Notes: a model not told the origin generated them from the letters alone. Shown: positions 11,148-24,471, counted from the stretch's first letter. The stretch: DNA of 64,000 nucleotides from Trichostrongylus colubriformis (GCA_963978905.1 OZ022258.1:54234591-54298590); one strand, 5' to 3'. Program-made: numbers and translations.

Positions 11148-13344
11148 TCTCAATCTCAACCATTCTGGAACATTCGCAATCTCAAAACCAGTCAACATTA
11201 GTGGTATGCGATACTCAGCCCAGGAAGATCTAGTACAAAGTGAACACCACACATCCTTTTAATGGCTTTTATGTTGCGCATAGCTTTGAGCAAAAATTTA
11301 GTTTTTTAATTACCACAAAGGCTATTTACGCATTTAACCCACTGGCAAATTCTTCAGGATCGTATGCCTTCTTATACCATCAAAGTACTGGAGCATGCGA
11401 TCCCTTGCTCGCTCCAAGCCGTTTAAAAAAGCAAGATAATCATAGTAATAGTGATAACAATAATAGTCATAACAATAATATTCATAATAATGATGATCAC
11501 ATCTCGTTTCCTGCAAATGGTACCACACAGGGTCAATGCTGACGTCGAGAAAAAAATCTAAGTTTGAGAATACGACCCTCTTGGTCGACACATCTGACAA
11601 GTCTATGGTTGTGCTCGAGCCTCCCCCGAAATGTAGTTTAATATTATCGGCTGATGACCTTATTTAGTGATTGGCTAATTTTCTTTGAATTTCCTCGACA
11701 ACGCATGGTTGTGAAGTACTGGCACCTAAAATTTGAGAACCCAAACTACGAGCTCCCTTCCACAGAGAATTCCTTGATCCCAGGCTGACCCTAGTCCCAC
11801 CCGGCGCGGATAATAAGTCAATCCTTCTGAACTACGTGCAAACTGTGACTAAAAGGGTTGCTCACCTCTTCAGATTCAGGCAGGATCCGCCCTGATCACC
11901 TGAAACTACCGCAGTCGATCAATTGTCAAAAATGAGGTGAATTCGTGAGAATGAAAGGCAACCATTACGGGGATTCCCATTTGTCGTTGTCAGCGATAAA
12001 TACGCAAGTAGACATGTAAGCGCATGGCACATTTTTTAAATTTTATCGAGTTTCACCTATTCACCCTCTTTCGTTCCTACTTGAGAAGGAGAAGTGAATG
12101 GCGGTAGTACATAAAAACGCCATAGGTCACACGTACATTTGCGTACCATTGGAAAACACCGTAACCCAACACCGAGATAAATTCTTTTTAAGACGCAACT
12201 TCTGCTATCGCTCTCACTTCAACCTGCTCTGTAGTTGCCTTTTTTAAGCGCAAACTCATTGCACCATTGCATTCCAAACCTGTTGTTGTAGTGAAAGCGT
12301 ACAGCCCATTGTCGTCGTGGTCGAGTAAGCAAAGGACAGCGCTAATGAAATTAGGGGTATCGAGGCGTGCCACTCATTGCCGCGCTGTCGTTCTTCACTT
12401 CACACGATACCGCTCTACAATCATCAGTTTCTAACCTACAATCGTCTAATTCAAGCTCCTGAATCAAGTGTATATTTCTGCTTAGGTCTTACCTTGGGGT
12501 GAGGGATGGGGAGCTTTTCCCATAAGTTAAAGTTTGGACTGGAAACTTAAGCATAAATAGCGCCGGACGCTGAGATCGCAATTAGCGAGAAGCAATGCAC
12601 TATCAGAGAAATGGAAGGTTAGAAGTAGGAAAGTAATGGTCGTAAACCTTATAAACTAAAATATAACCTTAGGGAAGAAGAAGGGGAGAAAGTTTTTAGA
12701 GTGCAATTTGAAGTTAAGGAACAATCGAGTAAATTAGTAAATTGGAAAAAAAATGTAATGGAAGCAAAGCTACACCAGCAGTGCTCCAGAACAATTTATC
12801 AAGGTGTTTGGATAACGGTAGCTGTTAGAGGTACGCAGTGCAAATGTGACCGGAGATATTTTTACTTGATACCATGAATGGCGAACACTTTCGAACCATA
12901 CTACATACAAGACCATATAATTTGATCGATTCAATTCTATGTATTATATTTATGTTCAGATCTCCTGGGCAACAACGCTCCGCAACTCCTATTTCGAATC
13001 GCCGAATATTAAGCTCTGAACTTTCTAACATCATTTTTCATAAAACCAGGATTAACATGGGGATATAATGCTGTATGGTGTTTTGCTGTAAATAAACAAG
13101 TTAATTCATCAACTAAAAGCTTTTTCTATAGAGGAACTTTATTCAGGAAGGGATAATCTGATGAAATGCCTATATCTAATGCCATGACGAAAGGCTTACA
13201 GCTAATGCTACGAAAACGACGATAACAACGTAAAGCCAAGCCGGAACGTTTGTGCTTTTTTGAGCATGAGCGGCAACTTAGGAGGGGCCATGTATTCGTG
13301 TATGGATGGACTTGTAGTAACGATTGTTCCTAATTAGCATAAGT
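11148..13344. other. Intergenic, no gene recognised
   Basis: Mostly unique-looking AT-rich sequence. A simple (AAT)-rich stretch lies at about 11445-11500. Open stretches are short, without splice context I can defend. Confidence 0.4.
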
Positions 13345-13683
13345 GCATTTATTCAAGCCGATATTTCACCAGTGTTATCTTACAAATGCGGCGAAGGTAG
13401 TACAATCGTAGAGGTGCCAATACAAATGGAATTGTCAGGGGTTCCATTTCTGAACCAACTCATCTTTGTGGACAAGACATTTTACTCTTCCAACAGCGGT
13501 GAATTAGTTCCGAATCAGTCTGAGAGGAAAGTTACATTGACAACATCGGTTTATAATACCACAGACTGCATGGCCCATCCCCAAAAATGGATTGAACAAC
13601 GGCAGTGCAGCCGAAGAAGAATACTAGGCACATCTCTCACTTCAACCAGGGATGGGAGCAGCACAGCCATCAGACAACCTTGA
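13345..13683 (+). CDS. Possible gene fragment, unassigned secreted-type protein
   Basis: Open reading continues from a hydrophobic segment (FLISISAFIQA, about 13327-13359) into a protein-like stretch with DISPVLSYKCGEGS, ELSGVPFLNQLIFVDKTF and VYNTTDCMAHPQKW. That composition is more like real coding than the neighbouring shadows. No ATG lies in frame, and upstream there is an in-frame stop at 13318, so it would need an upstream exon joined at one of the AG sites near 13340-13360. An F-family MITE begins 13 bp after the stop. It could be an exon of a small secreted protein or a decayed gene fragment. I do not recognise the family. Confidence 0.25.
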   Translation, partial: AFIQADISPVLSYKCGEGSTIVEVPIQMELSGVPFLNQLIFVDKTFYSSNSGELVPNQSERKVTLTTSVYNTTDCMAHPQKWIEQRQCSRRRILGTSLTSTRDGSSTAIRQP

Positions 13684-13695
13684 TTGGTTATCTTT

Positions 13696-14121
13696 AAAGG
13701 AATCGTCCCCGGAAAAATGAGTTTTTGTGTTACCCATATGTTCATGTTGTTTTGCCCAATGTGGGCCTTATGCAAAGTTTTACGCGAAAAATGTGAATCC
13801 GGCTAAGATACAGCATCACAAAGTACGTCCGGGTGGACGTGGCCTCCGAGTAAAAGCCTTGCCCCGTCGTCCGCCACCGTTGGGAACGGAAAGTGGGAAT
13901 AATCACATAACTTTCTGCTCCTAGTATGCGTCTCCGACCACGGCGAACGACGGGACGAGGCTCTTACTGGGAGACCCCGCCCACGCGGACGTACTTTGTG
14001 GTGCTGTATCCCAGCCAGATTCACACTTTTTCGCGTGAAATTTCGCATGAGGTCCATACTAGGCAAATACAACATAAACATGTGGGTAACACAAAACCCT
14101 TTTTTCGTGGACGATTCCTTT
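13696..14121. mobile_element. Foldback MITE, family F (copy 2)
   Basis: About 426 bp. Left end TTAAAGGAATCGTCCCCGG, right end complementary (GTGGACGATTCCTTTGAA). Internal arms mirror each other (ggctaagatacagcatcacaaagt against tttgtggtgctgtatcccagcc). More diverged from copy 1 than copy 3 is. Confidence 0.8.
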
Positions 14122-15141
14122 GAATTTTACCTCCACTTATAGCGTGGTGGATCATATCATATTATAGAACGCATAAGTGAATGATAAACAGGTAAATTGA
14201 TGAGAATCGATGGAATGGTCGGTTACAGACGAGCTTCTAACAAAAAACCGAACCAATCTTCGGCATGCCCAAAGGTAATATGCACGGAAAATACAGTTCC
14301 CTACTTTTTGAGTAAATGGCATCATATGATTATCGACGACCATGCAGAAATTCCACTGTGAAAATTGGTGCCTTGATAAGAATTCGTCAAACGGAGGTGG
14401 CCAGCTCTGGTGATGAAGCGCCTTGACGAACGAAGTGACCCGCACAGTAACAGATCACGCGTATTTTTAGAAATCAGCTTATATAATAAGCTTATATAAT
14501 AAGGTACCCTATTGATTTGCCCGAGCAAACAGTTGTGAAAGTTACGAGGCGGAAATTCAAAGGACGTATTATTCACCCCATCTTCAATAATCCCTATCAT
14601 AGACATGGCCATATTTTTGCTCTTCTATGATTTGGGTCAAGTAGGATGAGTAACACTGATATCGAGGCTCTTGCGTGACTGAAGCAGTGTTCCACCACCC
14701 GCATAGTGTACCATCAGAAAGACTTGATGCTGTTCTCACTGTTATTTGCAGGGATTGGATAGGCCAAGTGTGTAAAAAAAATTCTTTAAAATGTTGGGTA
14801 TCGTAGCCGGAAGTAAAATGTCGACTTTTCAGATAAGACGTGAATAGAAGATTTGGAATCTTTGTTTGCTGTGGTTTAAGCCGGTTCCTTCACGTCATCT
14901 AATCCCCACGCAGAAAAGGCTTATAGAATTCAATTCATATTTAAATCCTGATAAACTTTTATGATCTTAATTCCGGATTAATCTTTGAACCACTTTAATA
15001 TAACCCAAACCTATTATAACCTAACAGATTGATATAACCTTCGGGATATTTTATAATATTATAGTACTGCTACAAGTACGTGGAAAAGGATCTGCGGGAC
15101 GCGCGGGAAGCGCACCCGTACAGATCGGCTCAGCGGCCGAA
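14122..15141. other. Intergenic, no gene recognised
   Basis: No supported exon. A short tandem of agcttatataata occurs near 14475-14500. Otherwise AT-rich and apparently unique. Confidence 0.35.
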
Positions 15142-15313
15142 GGCCACATTCATACTTTGCTCCGCTAGCGTGACTGCGATCACAGGTAACGAAGCAAAGT
15201 GGCACGGCGGAGGTGCAGAGACGACGCAGGCAACGAGAGAGAGTGGCATAGGCGGAGACGCAGAGACACGCAGCCAAATCTTGTCGTCGGCCCTGCAAAG
15301 TACGAACGCGGTT
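15142..15313. mobile_element. PIF/Harbinger-like MITE, diverged copy
   Basis: Ends ggccacattcatactttg and caaagtacgaacgcggtt match the family at 1753, in the same inverted arrangement. The flanks share GAA on both sides (15139-15141, 15314-15316) instead of TAA/TTA. Internal sequence resembles copy 1753 in reverse orientation (gagacgacgcaggcaac). Confidence 0.6.
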
Positions 15314-16401
15314 GAAAAGAGCAGTCTGAGTCAGATCCCATCGAGCACAAGCACATTAAGCAAGGTATCAAGATCGGACTCTGCCATCACCTCAGGCCTG
15401 CTCTGTCGAAACTCATTCTAGCCCCGTTCAGTCAAGGCAGAGACGTCGCCAGAGGGGTAAGCACTATCGGAGGTATATAAGATAAGCTCGGAACCAGCAA
15501 AGGCGACTTGAGTAATCAGCAAAGCCAACTGAAGTGTCGTAAACTCTTCCTTTCAAGTTCAAGAATGATGATCTCTTCTACAGACTTCGCTCCTGAGGTT
15601 TGGTCCATGGATATCAGTCTGCGAAAGAACAGATGAGTGAGATGTCAATGATGTCACTCTGTACAGTGGCTTCGCAACGGAGTGCCGACATAATCCCGCT
15701 TTTAGGTCCGATAAGACGAAAGATCATCACAAAGTAATCTCAGCCATCTGGTGTTGCTCACCAAATAGCAAATAAATCGCTTAAATACCTGACACATTCA
15801 GGCCTCCTCTCATGGGGAAACAAGAGAGGCTCAGATATCGCTTTCAAGCTTTTTGAAGCCTACGCTGCGTACTGCTGTGAGCCATACTCCAACTTTTACC
15901 CTAGCAAATGCACTTCAGTTCAATGGGCCATGAAATGATACTGGCGCCGCCTAGCTATCAGACTGAGGTATGGCCCGATTACTATACTACGGACTAGGAA
16001 GCCACCAGAAATTTGTTTGAATGAACCTCGCTGAAGTTCTGATTACACTATTCAATGGTTTTCGTCAGATGATCGTCCTTGGTTGTGAAGCTAACTCGAG
16101 TTGAAGCTCAGGAAATATTGACCTTGAATCCACGGGGGGGGGGGTGATTGAGCTGGATCGTCATGGTTCAACACATGCGAGAAACTTGCTGAAACTGAAA
16201 GGCAGGATCCAAAAAATCGCAAGCGTTGAATAAACCGTTTTACACCAAGCGCAAGTGAACTAGCATAGCAGAGACATGATCGAATACCTTAGTGAACCGT
16301 TACACTCCGGCAATGGGGACAGCGACAGTGCTCCTAGCTGTGAAAGTGCAGATGAAAATGAAAATGGTAATGAACGTTAATAATTCCACGCGACTCAGCT
16401 C
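15314..16401. other. Intergenic, no gene recognised
   Basis: No gene supported. Contains an 11-base G run near 16134-16144. Confidence 0.35.
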
Positions 16402-16819
16402 AAAGGAATCGTCCCCAGGAAATCCAAGAATCTAACTTATCTCAAAATCCTTCTGCTTGATGCAGTATATGAACAGAAACACGAAAAAAATTGAGAAACT
16501 TCCTTTGCTCCAATGCAGAAATCGATATACTGGACTGGACTTATTTGGTTTCCCGCCGAGCAACCTTTGAACGGCTGTCGGCGGGAATGGGTACTGTTCA
16601 AATTCTTCGCCCTGTGCTGATCTGCTGTCCACACTGTGTCACGCGACCGTCACCTATTTGCTCCTAGAGCCTCTCGGGACACCCCACCTTGTCGGACGGC
16701 ACTTTGAGGAGCTGTATTTGCTTTCTTCGCATGGCACTTAACATTTAACCCGTCGTAGGCAAATACAGCATAAATATGAGGGTCACAGAAGGACTTATAT
16801 TTTCGTGAACGATTCCTTT
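16402..16819. mobile_element. Foldback MITE related to family F (divergent copy)
   Basis: Ends CAAAGGAATCGTCCCC and GAACGATTCCTTTG keep the family terminus. Only the outer parts resemble the other F copies (taggcaaatacagcataaatatgagggtcac). The centre (tcccgccgagcaacctttgaacgg...) instead matches the decayed repeat at 870-1195. Confidence 0.65.
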
Positions 16820-18221
16820 GATCAAGCATGACATAGTGCACTCCACATGACAAGCGTCTGTTCCACAATGAGAAATTGGCGTTAAAGGATCGCTAGAAAA
16901 ACCGGTTCAGTGACCCATAACACACGCGAAACATCGTAAATGGGCATAACATTGTAGCAGTGTTTATGTGTTGCTTGTACGTTGTTTATGAGAAAAACCA
17001 AACAACTAGAACAACAACCAGCAACCGGTTCTTCTCCCATATGTATATTTCGACCACTCCTTCTTCAAGAACTTTCTCGAACTGTTCACCGGTTTGGTAC
17101 GGTTTGCAATGCGAGGGTAAGAGTTTCTGATTCAAAAACGACGGACGGGCGGAGTGTTTTCTGGACGAGTTGTCTCGAATTGGACGAGTTATCAGTGGGG
17201 GTCTTATTCCGGGCGCCCCTCTACCGCGTTCACCGCCCATGAGGGTGCGAGGGGACGCGTTACTCTGCGCGAGTACGCTCCCCTGACACCATTGGACTGC
17301 TGGTGCCAGGGGCAAAAATCACGAGAGGCCATGAGCCATGAGCCAGGAGCAAACTCGAGAAAAACTCGAGCATAGCAAAAACTCAAAAACGATCCTCATG
17401 CCTACGCCAATCTCAGGTTCAAATCTCGTAAAGGGTAAGTGGATCCACTTGTGCCAGTAACTTTCTAGCGCACTTGATGTAAGCAAAGAACAGAAAAAGT
17501 AGCATCCCACACTCAAGCATTTTTTTAACTCCCAAGACGGTAATTTCACCATTACAAGTGGGAAGATATGCTCACAATTAGTATAAAAGAGCCCCTGGGG
17601 TTCAAGAAGACGGTGGCGGTCCACTTTTTTTTTATAAAGCGGCACCTTTAGCACCCATCATCATGACTACTGCGTCGCGCCAGACTCGACATGCCCCCAA
17701 CGGCCAAGCAGTTATAGGGAGTTGAAGGTGTGTAACCTTATGTCAGCATTTCGCATCAAGTTAAGAGCCCTTTAGCGGCTCTCATAGCTCGCACACACCG
17801 CGTTGCACGCCGCTCGTCGTGGTGCGAAATCTTGAAATAAGGGTACACACTCGAGAGTTGAGACAGGATAATAGCCCAACGTGAGGGTTGTTGAAGTTCA
17901 ATGCCAAACGTATCTAGCTAACAATCAAGATTGTACTGATAGGAGAAGGAAGGTAGAGTTTATTCACTTTCACATCATGGATTTCGGGTAGCGGTTCATC
18001 TCCTTTCTTACTAGGCTACTATCACCATCTCCTACTGGCTTGTTTATTCTATTCAAGGGTGAAATATTCCAGCGATCTGACATCAACCGAGATATTTCGT
18101 GCTCTGAATGAAGGCGACTATGTGTACGACGCAGTTGAAGACAATCTTAGACGCTTAATGCTCGACGAAAAGTGAGCTCACTTCCGATTTCCAGTATTTG
18201 ATCACAATATATATGACCGCC

Positions 18222-18534
18222 ATAAGACTTTAAGATCCTGCGATTTTGTGGTGTCGCGGCTTCGCATACGAATATGCCACATGAATTCGAATTCGAATCT
18301 TGGCGTAGTACCAAGCCATACGAATTTCGAATCCGGATTTGTGGGCTCACGCCACGATCATAATACTGTAGTGTGGTTGGATCAAGGGTTTTACAAACAG
18401 AGCGCGCCGCAGTAGTGCCGCCGTGGTCGGCGGCGTACACATGATTTTGCGCCGTCACCGCCGCTGCCGGCGTCAAATTGCCGCTGTTGCCTCCCGTATT
18501 GGAATCGGTGCGCAAAGTATGGGCGCGGCTACGG
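18222..18534. mobile_element. Composite palindromic MITE (partial copy)
   Basis: Shares blocks with 30707-31051 and about 61193-61507: tcttggc.tag..ccaa, then gtgggctc.cgccacgatca.aatactgta, then ttacaaacagagcgcg, ending caaagtatgggcgcggc. The left outer terminus was not found, so this copy looks truncated. Confidence 0.5.
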
Positions 18535-18959
18535 CATTGCACAATCCGAGGTCGTACTATCGCGTGCGATAGTGCGACGCAGCAGAATCGCGAAGCCTGA
18601 CGGCGACCTATGACAAAAGTTCAAAGGTCCAGTAAGTGTCTTCCAAAAATATGCACCTCGCCATGCATTTGTTGATGTCTCTGTTTATCCCACCCGTGGG
18701 TTCGAGCCTTCCCAGTCGAACAGATTTTAGAGTTGAACACCTACGTGACAGCTGACAACAACTGAAAACGATAGCACAGTTTATACAACAAGTGCCAAAA
18801 GACCACGGCGAATGCTGATAGTGCTGACAACGTGGAACCTACGCTGCTCCTGCCGTGGGGTACTTTCATTTCACGCAAAGAAAGAGTGGTGCCTAGTGCT
18901 GCTTATTCAGTTACTGGAATTGGGGTGTGGAGCAGGAGGATGGGGGCTATTTCGAGCTT

Positions 18960-19090
18960 ACAAGGGAGGTCTTTCAGGTCATGACGCGCTTTCGGGAAAC
19001 GGTTTTTTTCCATCATATGGGGGTATCTACATGAAATATATAACTGACTTCCATTTTTGCTGCGCGGCCCTACAAATGCCAAAAAAGGAG
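18960..19090. repeat. Left arm of a 1.8-kb-spaced inverted repeat
   Basis: The sequence from gtcatgacgcgcttt through atatataactgac to gcgcggccctacaaatgcc reappears in reverse complement at about 20625-20760 (ggcatttgtagggccgcgcagcaa ... agcgcgtcatga). Identity looks moderate, with several small indels. It could be the two ends of an old 1.8-kb element or two inverted dispersed copies. Confidence 0.6.
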
Positions 19091-20624
19091 TAAAGAAAAT
19101 TTTGTTCAAAAAAGGCGATTTTAACCCATTTATAGTAACGCATCTTCCTTGCAACTTTGAACGTGTGCAGATCCGAAGGTGTTCTTCTATTTCACATTCA
19201 AAATAAAGTCAAATACGGGGTAAAATGAAATCTTATCTCCACCATGTACTAAAAGTGCGTAGCAGTCTCATAAGGGCTCCCCGATGTATGGATGCTGCAA
19301 CGACTTGATGGCCTACTGGATACGGCAATGGACTCTTAAAAGAACCGGAAGGGGGTTCGAAACAAGAGGAAGATGCAAAGAAATGAGCATTTTGTAATGA
19401 ACACTCAAGGTTAGAAGCGATAATAGGCGAAAAAACCCGGACTCAAAAGCGCGCTGCGGTGTGTATTCGCATCCCATTCGCATCAGCGCATCCATTCCGA
19501 GTTGTCCGCTGTAGGAGACGGGCCGTGGGCCAACGTTAGTTGTGGCACCTGACTCCCAGCGCAGTGGAGAGGCCATTCCCAACTACATTAGCATCATGTA
19601 AGTACATCTAGGAGCAATATAAGAAAGAACAAAGTAAAAAGTAAAGGAAAAAACAAATTTATAATAGAAACATCTTCTTTTGGCACCATGCCAAGGCGTC
19701 AAATTGGCGAGTTTGTGCAATGGCGGCCACTTGAACTCGTCCACACTACGCCTGTTCTACCGTAAGCCAAAATTACCCCCTTGTGGTGTCTTTAAACGCA
19801 TGAAATGCTGGGTAGGTGGTTCGGATCCCGGCTTTGCCGAAGTTTTGCATTTTTTTGCATTCACTTTTTCGTCTTCAAATATGTCTGTTTATGCCAAATG
19901 ACTACGATTTTCGTTGACAGCAAAATGACTCTATTTACGAATTGTCAGTGAGTTTGGTGATGTGACCTCTTTGGACACGAAAGGGCCCATAGCGCTCGAA
20001 ATTCGCGATTTCGCACAAAATGAGTATCATATTTTTGTTCAGGGAGTCAAACTACTCTTGGGGACACATTTCTAGCCAATTCCAAATTTTGACCCTAACT
20101 TCGAAAAAGATGTTTGGTCATGGGTACGTGGTGCGCTTTCTACTTGTAGAAGTGAGTAACTCACAAAACCGATGAAAATCAATGGAATATGCACAGCATG
20201 GATGCCTATCGCTATAATTTCAGCTATCAAGCACCAAGCAAGAGAAATAGAGAGAAATTCTTAACAAGCGGTATCGCCGTCTCCTTCATCAAATGTGCAG
20301 TCGATGGTATATACCAATGCCCAGCTCAAAGTTTCGAACTTGGGTCAAAATCTCAATTGGGCTGGGAACTCACCCCCAGGGGTAGTTCGACCTCCTGAAC
20401 ACGAATGTTGAATCCGTTTCGCGCAAAAACGTCTCGTTCGTGTGCTATGAGCGCCGAAAAGCTAAAAAATTGGACTGTCAAACTTGTTGAAAACTGGCAA
20501 TAGGGGGCAGTTCGGAGTTCTAAATGTGATTATTGCACTTATTCTTCATATTCGAATGTTTACGAGTCCAAAAACTGAAAATCTAAATTTTGCAAAAATT
20601 TGTCCTCAGTGGGGATCGAACCAT

Positions 20625-20760
20625 CAACCCCGTTTTTGGCATTTGTAGGGCCGCGCAGCAAAAATAAACATCAGTTATATGATTCTTGTACGTTCCCCCA
20701 TACATGCAAAAAACAGCTTTCAAAAAGCGCGTCATGAGTTGGAAGACCTTCCTCGTTAGT
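20625..20760. repeat. Right arm of the inverted repeat
   Basis: Reverse complement partner of 18960-19090. It also carries a tRNA-style B-box on the minus strand (GGTTCGATCCC, near 20612-20625), which hints at a SINE-like origin. Confidence 0.55.
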
Positions 20761-22289
20761 TAAATAATTTGAGTAAGTTGATAAATAAAGTAAAGTAAAT
20801 AGGTGAAGTAATAACTTAAATAAGTTGACTTGAAAACAAATAAATTACTCTTCCAGGAGCATATTACGCATCAATTATAAAGTTTGCTTCAGTTAGACTG
20901 AACAACTATCTACGCGTATTTGCTCGAGCCGTGGGGAAGGAAACCTCCTTCTCCTAGGCTTAGGCCTACACAGAATGGAAAAAACCCATCGGTACGAATC
21001 CCCTTGATTGGAATTGTTTCTTCGCTACATCCGGACCCGATCCGGCTGGCGCTACACCCCTCTGTGCTTTAACAAGAGCGCCATAGACGCCCCCCCCCCC
21101 TCCGCTAACTCCAGCAGGGTGCGTACCCTCATGTCAGGATTTCGCACAACGACGAGCGGCGTGCGAGGCAGTGTGTGCGAGCTATGCGCGTCGCGGTAGT
21201 TGGATCTTAGAACGATTACATAATGCTAGGGTCGCGATACACAGTTAACTGGTAATCGTTTCGCGGTCCAAAAACATGGCGCCTTTAGCTCGTCCACATT
21301 GCTTCGCTTGCGGTGCGAAATCCTGACATAAGGGTACACACCCACTCCACTAGCGCCTAGCTCTCGCTCACTACTGTAAAATCCATGTCCGCTAATATCG
21401 TACGTAACATGGAAAACGTTACATTGATTTATAAGGCTTGAAAATCTTGCATGGTCACTGCGTACGATCCAGTCAAGTTGAAGGGCATCATCGAAGTTTC
21501 TAAGGGCAGCGGCCATCATAGTACCGGTAACGGCCGATGATTATTGTAAAATTGTGCTACTTTTGAGTGGGTGGAGCTTGTCACATATGAAGGACGCGCT
21601 AAATCCGATTTCTTTCACCGTTACAATTTATACACGTAAAACACAGATTAAAAAGGCATCAAAATAAACATTTAGAGTGAACAGGTGCAGATTCGACTCT
21701 ATTTGCGCCACTTATTCATTTTAATTGTTCACAGACCAGATGCCATGCTACCTGTTCGGCCATCTGATGGGGACCTTATAAGTGGCTCGTGAGTTGCTTT
21801 ATTATTTCAGAAAAAAACCTTATCATGTAATACTTACATACCTAGCAACGACGCGGATGAGATAGTTAGGAAACCCATCGGAGGTAAAACAATCCTTGCC
21901 TGGTTGCAGCTTTGAACCAACCGTAGTCTTTAAAAAAGTTCAATCAGAGCTTAAACTGTGATGGCATTGAGTACCGACGAAAGGAAATCACGGTTTAGTC
22001 ATACTTGTGGAAAAAACGGAATAAGTATGTACAATTATTAGAAAACGAGTGAGGTGGAGGAGCCTACGCTGCACTGCGCCATCAAGTTGGAGGTCTTTAA
22101 TCGACAGAGTGTTTACTGCAATTCAAGTGCACCTGTGGCATTTTTTTTTCATTTTCAATTTTGCAAATAATTTAAATCATAACTTTGAAGACATCACTGC
22201 ATTCCCCTCAGAGGTTCATTGAGGTATTTTGCGGAATACTTCTCTCTTCAACCCTTACAACGGCGCTCTTACAGCGACTGAAGAAACTT

Positions 22290-22718
22290 AAAGGAATCGT
22301 CCACGGAAAATGAGTTTTTGTGTAACCCATATATTTATGTTGTATTTGCCTAATGTTGGCCTCATGCAAAATTTCACGCGAAAAAGTGTGAATCTGGCTG
22401 AGATACAGCACCACAAAGTGCGGTCCCAGTGGGTGGGGCCTCCGTGTAAAAGCCTCGTCCCGTCTTCCGCCGCCGTTGGGAACGGAGAGTGGGACTGTTT
22501 ACGCAACCTTCTGTTCCTACAATGCGTCTCAGACCACGGCGGACGCGGTACGAGGCTTTTACACGGAGGCCCCGCCCACTGGGACCGCACTTTGTGGTGC
22601 TGTATCTCAGCCATATTCACATTTTTTCGCCTGAAATTTTGCATGAGGCCAACATTAGGCAAATACAACATAAATATATGGGTAACACAAAAACTCATTT
22701 TCCGTGGACGATTCCTTT
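22290..22718. mobile_element. Foldback MITE, family F (best-preserved copy)
   Basis: 429 bp, flanked CTT...AAG so that symmetry continues outside the AAAGG terminus. The arms are nearly perfectly complementary over about 200 bp each, with a short centre around 22500. Both strands therefore encode near-identical 136-codon open frames, which are an artefact of the palindrome. Confidence 0.88.
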
Positions 22719-24298
22719 AAGCAATCCCAAAATAAGAAATGAGAAGTAGAAAGGAACTGAAGAAAGCAATCGGAACCTCTGCTCCAGAATTTTGAAATCT
22801 GGACGCCTATGAATGATTCTTCACTTTGCGCGACGTTCGTCAAAATTGTGTGGTGCTGCAATGGTTCCTTCTGCACCGTACCTGATGGGAAGGATTGGAT
22901 ACGCACTCAATGAAGAACTGTGAAGTCGTCAAGGCAGAGTTGGTGGAAAGGGAAGAAACACACGTCAATCGTCAATAGGGAGGATTGTGAATCCTGGGAG
23001 GGCATGGGTGCGAGATTTGATTCCTGTGCCATCTGTCACTATACCACCTCCACCCAGATATCATACATCCTAGTTCTTAGGCGCTCATCCCAAAGCTCCT
23101 TCCCATTGGGGGCTCAAGAGAAGACCAACAAACCTGCAAAAGCAACCTTTCTTATACGAAAAATACATGAACACAGGAGAAATATTTCAAATGTTCAGCG
23201 TACGAATAGAGCCATCGCTCACCACCATAGCGACCGTACATATAAATGACATCCATGGCATTCTATTAAAGCTATACATTCAACTGAATGGGATTTTCGA
23301 CAGTCGACGTTAGCACTATTTGGTATTTTCGTACATGCCACGTACCACCACGTCAGCCTATCTGCATTATAGCAAATTCTAAAATCGCGGAGTGTCAGAC
23401 AAAGTTGGGAGGGGGGAGGAGCGACTTTGCGTCGAGATCGAAGCTCCTTTCCCTCCCTGGGCTTAGGGTGAAATTGTTAGTCCCTTCTCCCACATGAAAA
23501 AGCATCTGTCAAAGCACAGGTCTCATTTGCTTTAGTCAAGGGAGGCGGAGAAGCTTTGACGTCGGTGAAAATTTTGCGTCCCTCCCCTCCCCCCCCCCCC
23601 CCCGACTTTATTTGACCCATCACGGATACGGCGATCCGTCGGAAATTTCAAGTCGCAAATCTTGACGCGAATTTCTCAGAATCCAAAATCGCGGATACGC
23701 GGATGCGCTCACACGTACGATCAATTCGTATCTTTTTCTCTATGCGAAAAGTCTAAAAATCCCATTCAATTGGGTATGAACGCGGACTAACACATAATTC
23801 TTTTGTAAATTTATGTTACTCTCTAATGTTTTACGAGTTTGGCAAGCACGTTATGCAAAGTTACTTACGTTCACTAAAATGACCCCTCCCTATATTAATA
23901 TGGACGCACTGGAATAAATGAGCGAACAAGAACATCACAGAAGCATGGCGACAGAATAAACCCAACGGCCTTTGATATAATAAATAAAGAATGTGTGGTG
24001 ATCACGCCAATTATAGAGAGTTCGGCAATGGGCCTGGTAGCAACAAGACGTAGCGAGTAAAGTAGCAAGACAGTGATGAATATCGAAAAGCAGTGAAATA
24101 CGAGTAAAACTGATAGGGCAGAACGTAGCTTGGTGGAATTGGAATGCGCTCTGTGGATGCGGGAATGCATCTAAATCAACATCCCAGCACCATCGAAACG
24201 GGTCACTAAGGCTGCGTTCATAGCGTGAAATTTGTGGAGCGGATTTGTGGAATCGTGGAAAGGTGTTAGATACCTAGCGATCCGGGAAAATTATGTAA
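22719..24298. other. Intergenic with repeat fragments
   Basis: No gene supported. Contains the poly-C/G palindromic MITE at 23394-23616, a one-ended PIF-like terminus (gtatgaacgcggac plus TAA, ending at 23787) and a one-ended left terminus at 24210 (TAA|GGCTGCGTTCATA). Confidence 0.45.
23394..23616. mobile_element. Palindromic MITE with poly-G/poly-C ends
   Basis: Left end gtcagacaaagttgggagg, right end a long C run then cgactttatttgac, roughly complementary. Inner arms mirror: tttgcgtcgagatcgaagct against agctttgacgtcggtgaaaattttgcgtc. A second copy is at about 58693-58912. Confidence 0.6.
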
Positions 24299-24471
24299 GG
24301 TCGCGTTCATACTCAGAGCCTAGAGAGTGTGGCTACGTTCACAGGTAGCGACCCAGAGTGGCTCAGAGAGGTGCAGAGACGACACAGGGAACGAAGCAGT
24401 ATGGCATGTGCGGAGACGCAGAGACACGCAACTACAGCCCGCCGCCGGCACTGCAGAGTATGGATGCGGCC
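24299..24471. mobile_element. PIF/Harbinger-like MITE with TAA target duplication
   Basis: 173 bp. Left GGTCGCGTTCATACT, right agtatggatgcggcc, flanked by TAA on both sides (24296-24298 and 24472-24474). Internal text (ggtgcagagacgac, cggagacgcagagacacgcaa) matches the copy at 15142 and the complement of that at 1753. Confidence 0.75.

Larger units (their letters stand above)
16820..22289. other. Gene-poor repeat region
   Basis: No gene supported. Includes: a dispersed repeat with the core gtgcgaaatc.tga.ataagggtacacac (about 17740-17850, 21100-21210, 21300-21350, related sequence at 49120-49365); a composite palindromic MITE fragment at about 18222-18534; an inverted repeat pair (18960-19090 with 20625-20760); a tRNA-like/SINE-like stretch near 19303-19371 with a GGTTCGAAAC B-box; and a repeat at about 19330-19560 that recurs reverse-complemented at 40975-41130. 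Confidence 0.4.

Noticed and set aside
22288..22720. 136-codon ORFs on both strands
   Set aside because: They mirror each other because the foldback element is palindromic; no start context or known domain.
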